A stretch of 5,633 nt of DNA. It comes from Methanosarcinales archaeon (GTDB lineage: Archaea; Halobacteriota; Methanosarcinia; Methanosarcinales; Methanocomedenaceae). Below, in pieces: positions 5,554-5,633 of this stretch. The first letter of the stretch is position 1. Every line of letters begins with the position of its first letter. The position numbers were made by a program, and so were the translations under genes. The notes beneath the pieces were generated by a model that searched no databases, was not told where the DNA came from, and saw only the letters and a program-made list of their open reading frames with translations. Location of the stretch: positions 1 through 5,633 of the forward strand of contig DAOWEE010000267.1 in assembly GCA_030638625.1 (NCBI GenBank), written 5' to 3'.

Positions 5554-5633
5554 CTAATGGCACGTAGAGCATGCCCAATATGTTCCCATATCTACATTAT
5601 GGAGTACTCCAGGTTCAACTGGAGAGAACACCC
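5554..5633 (-). CDS. C-terminal end of a truncated gene with a terminal CXXCH motif
   Basis: On the minus strand one frame enters from the window edge and is open for 25 codons to TAG at 5556-5554. It ends VDMGTYWACSTCH. The final CSTCH is a CXXCH motif, the c-type haem attachment signature, and a possible axial histidine lies 14 residues earlier (LHNV). Multihaem cytochromes are common in ANME and some methanogen relatives, so a cytochrome is possible, but a CXXCH at the very end of a protein can also bind a metal. Support for coding: many G-first codons, ordinary residue mix, and a hairpin plus T-rich terminator 23 nt after the stop on the same strand. The gene is convergent to the truA operon. 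A competing plus-strand frame starts at ATG 5557. With 25 residues visible the function is unknown. Confidence 0.45.
   Translation of the reverse strand, partial: VFSPVEPGVLHNVDMGTYWACSTCH

Noticed and set aside
5557..5633. Plus-strand frame from ATG 5557 starting MARRACPICSHIYIM
   Set aside because: CPICSH looks zinc-ribbon-like and a TATA-like ATATCTAT lies about 25 nt upstream, so a leaderless gene is possible. But the residue mix is odd (no Leu, Val, Gly, Lys or Asp in 25), few codons start with G, and the hairpin and T-tract orientation favour the minus-strand frame.

Overview
The window reads as a piece of an archaeal chromosome, most likely from a methanogen- or ANME-type euryarchaeon of the Methanosarcinales lineage. 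The evidence is an archaeal-type 2-isopropylmalate synthase, an archaeal Trm-G10/Trm11-type THUMP methyltransferase, a membrane-anchored winged-helix regulator, GGAGGTGA-type ribosome binding sites and TATA-like promoter elements. This taxonomic guess rests on remembered family resemblance, not on a search. No mobile element, CRISPR array, tRNA or rRNA is visible.

Layout. The left part (80-2401) is a minus-strand pair: leuA (2-isopropylmalate synthase, first committed step of leucine synthesis), followed after 8 nt by a NagD-like HAD phosphatase. A T-rich tract beyond the phosphatase is a plausible terminator. The leuA reading frame is broken at its 5' end. The catalytic FDTTLRDGEQ segment is in frame with the rest of the enzyme, but that frame has no ATG/GTG/TTG ahead of the motif. 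An ATG with a good Shine-Dalgarno sits just upstream, one base out of frame.

The divergent middle region (2402-3633) holds promoter-like sequences in both directions, then a 39-residue basic protein at 2546-2665 with a textbook ribosome binding site. Next comes a 281-residue protein with an N-terminal winged helix-turn-helix and two membrane segments, probably a one-component membrane-bound regulator. A perfect 8-bp inverted repeat flanks the TATA-like sequence in front of the next gene.

The right part (3634-5499) is a two-gene plus-strand tRNA modification cluster. truA (pseudouridine at positions 38-40) and a Trm-G10 homologue (N2-methylation of G10) are separated by 3 nt. It ends at a strong hairpin whose T-rich flank points to the minus strand. 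It therefore probably terminates a convergent gene, of which only the last 25 residues, ending in CSTCH, lie in the window (5554-5633).

Most of the window is ordinary housekeeping. The parts worth a second look are the leuA frame break, the 39-residue protein, the membrane-bound regulator with its N-terminal hexapeptide repeats, and the truncated CXXCH-ending gene at the right edge.
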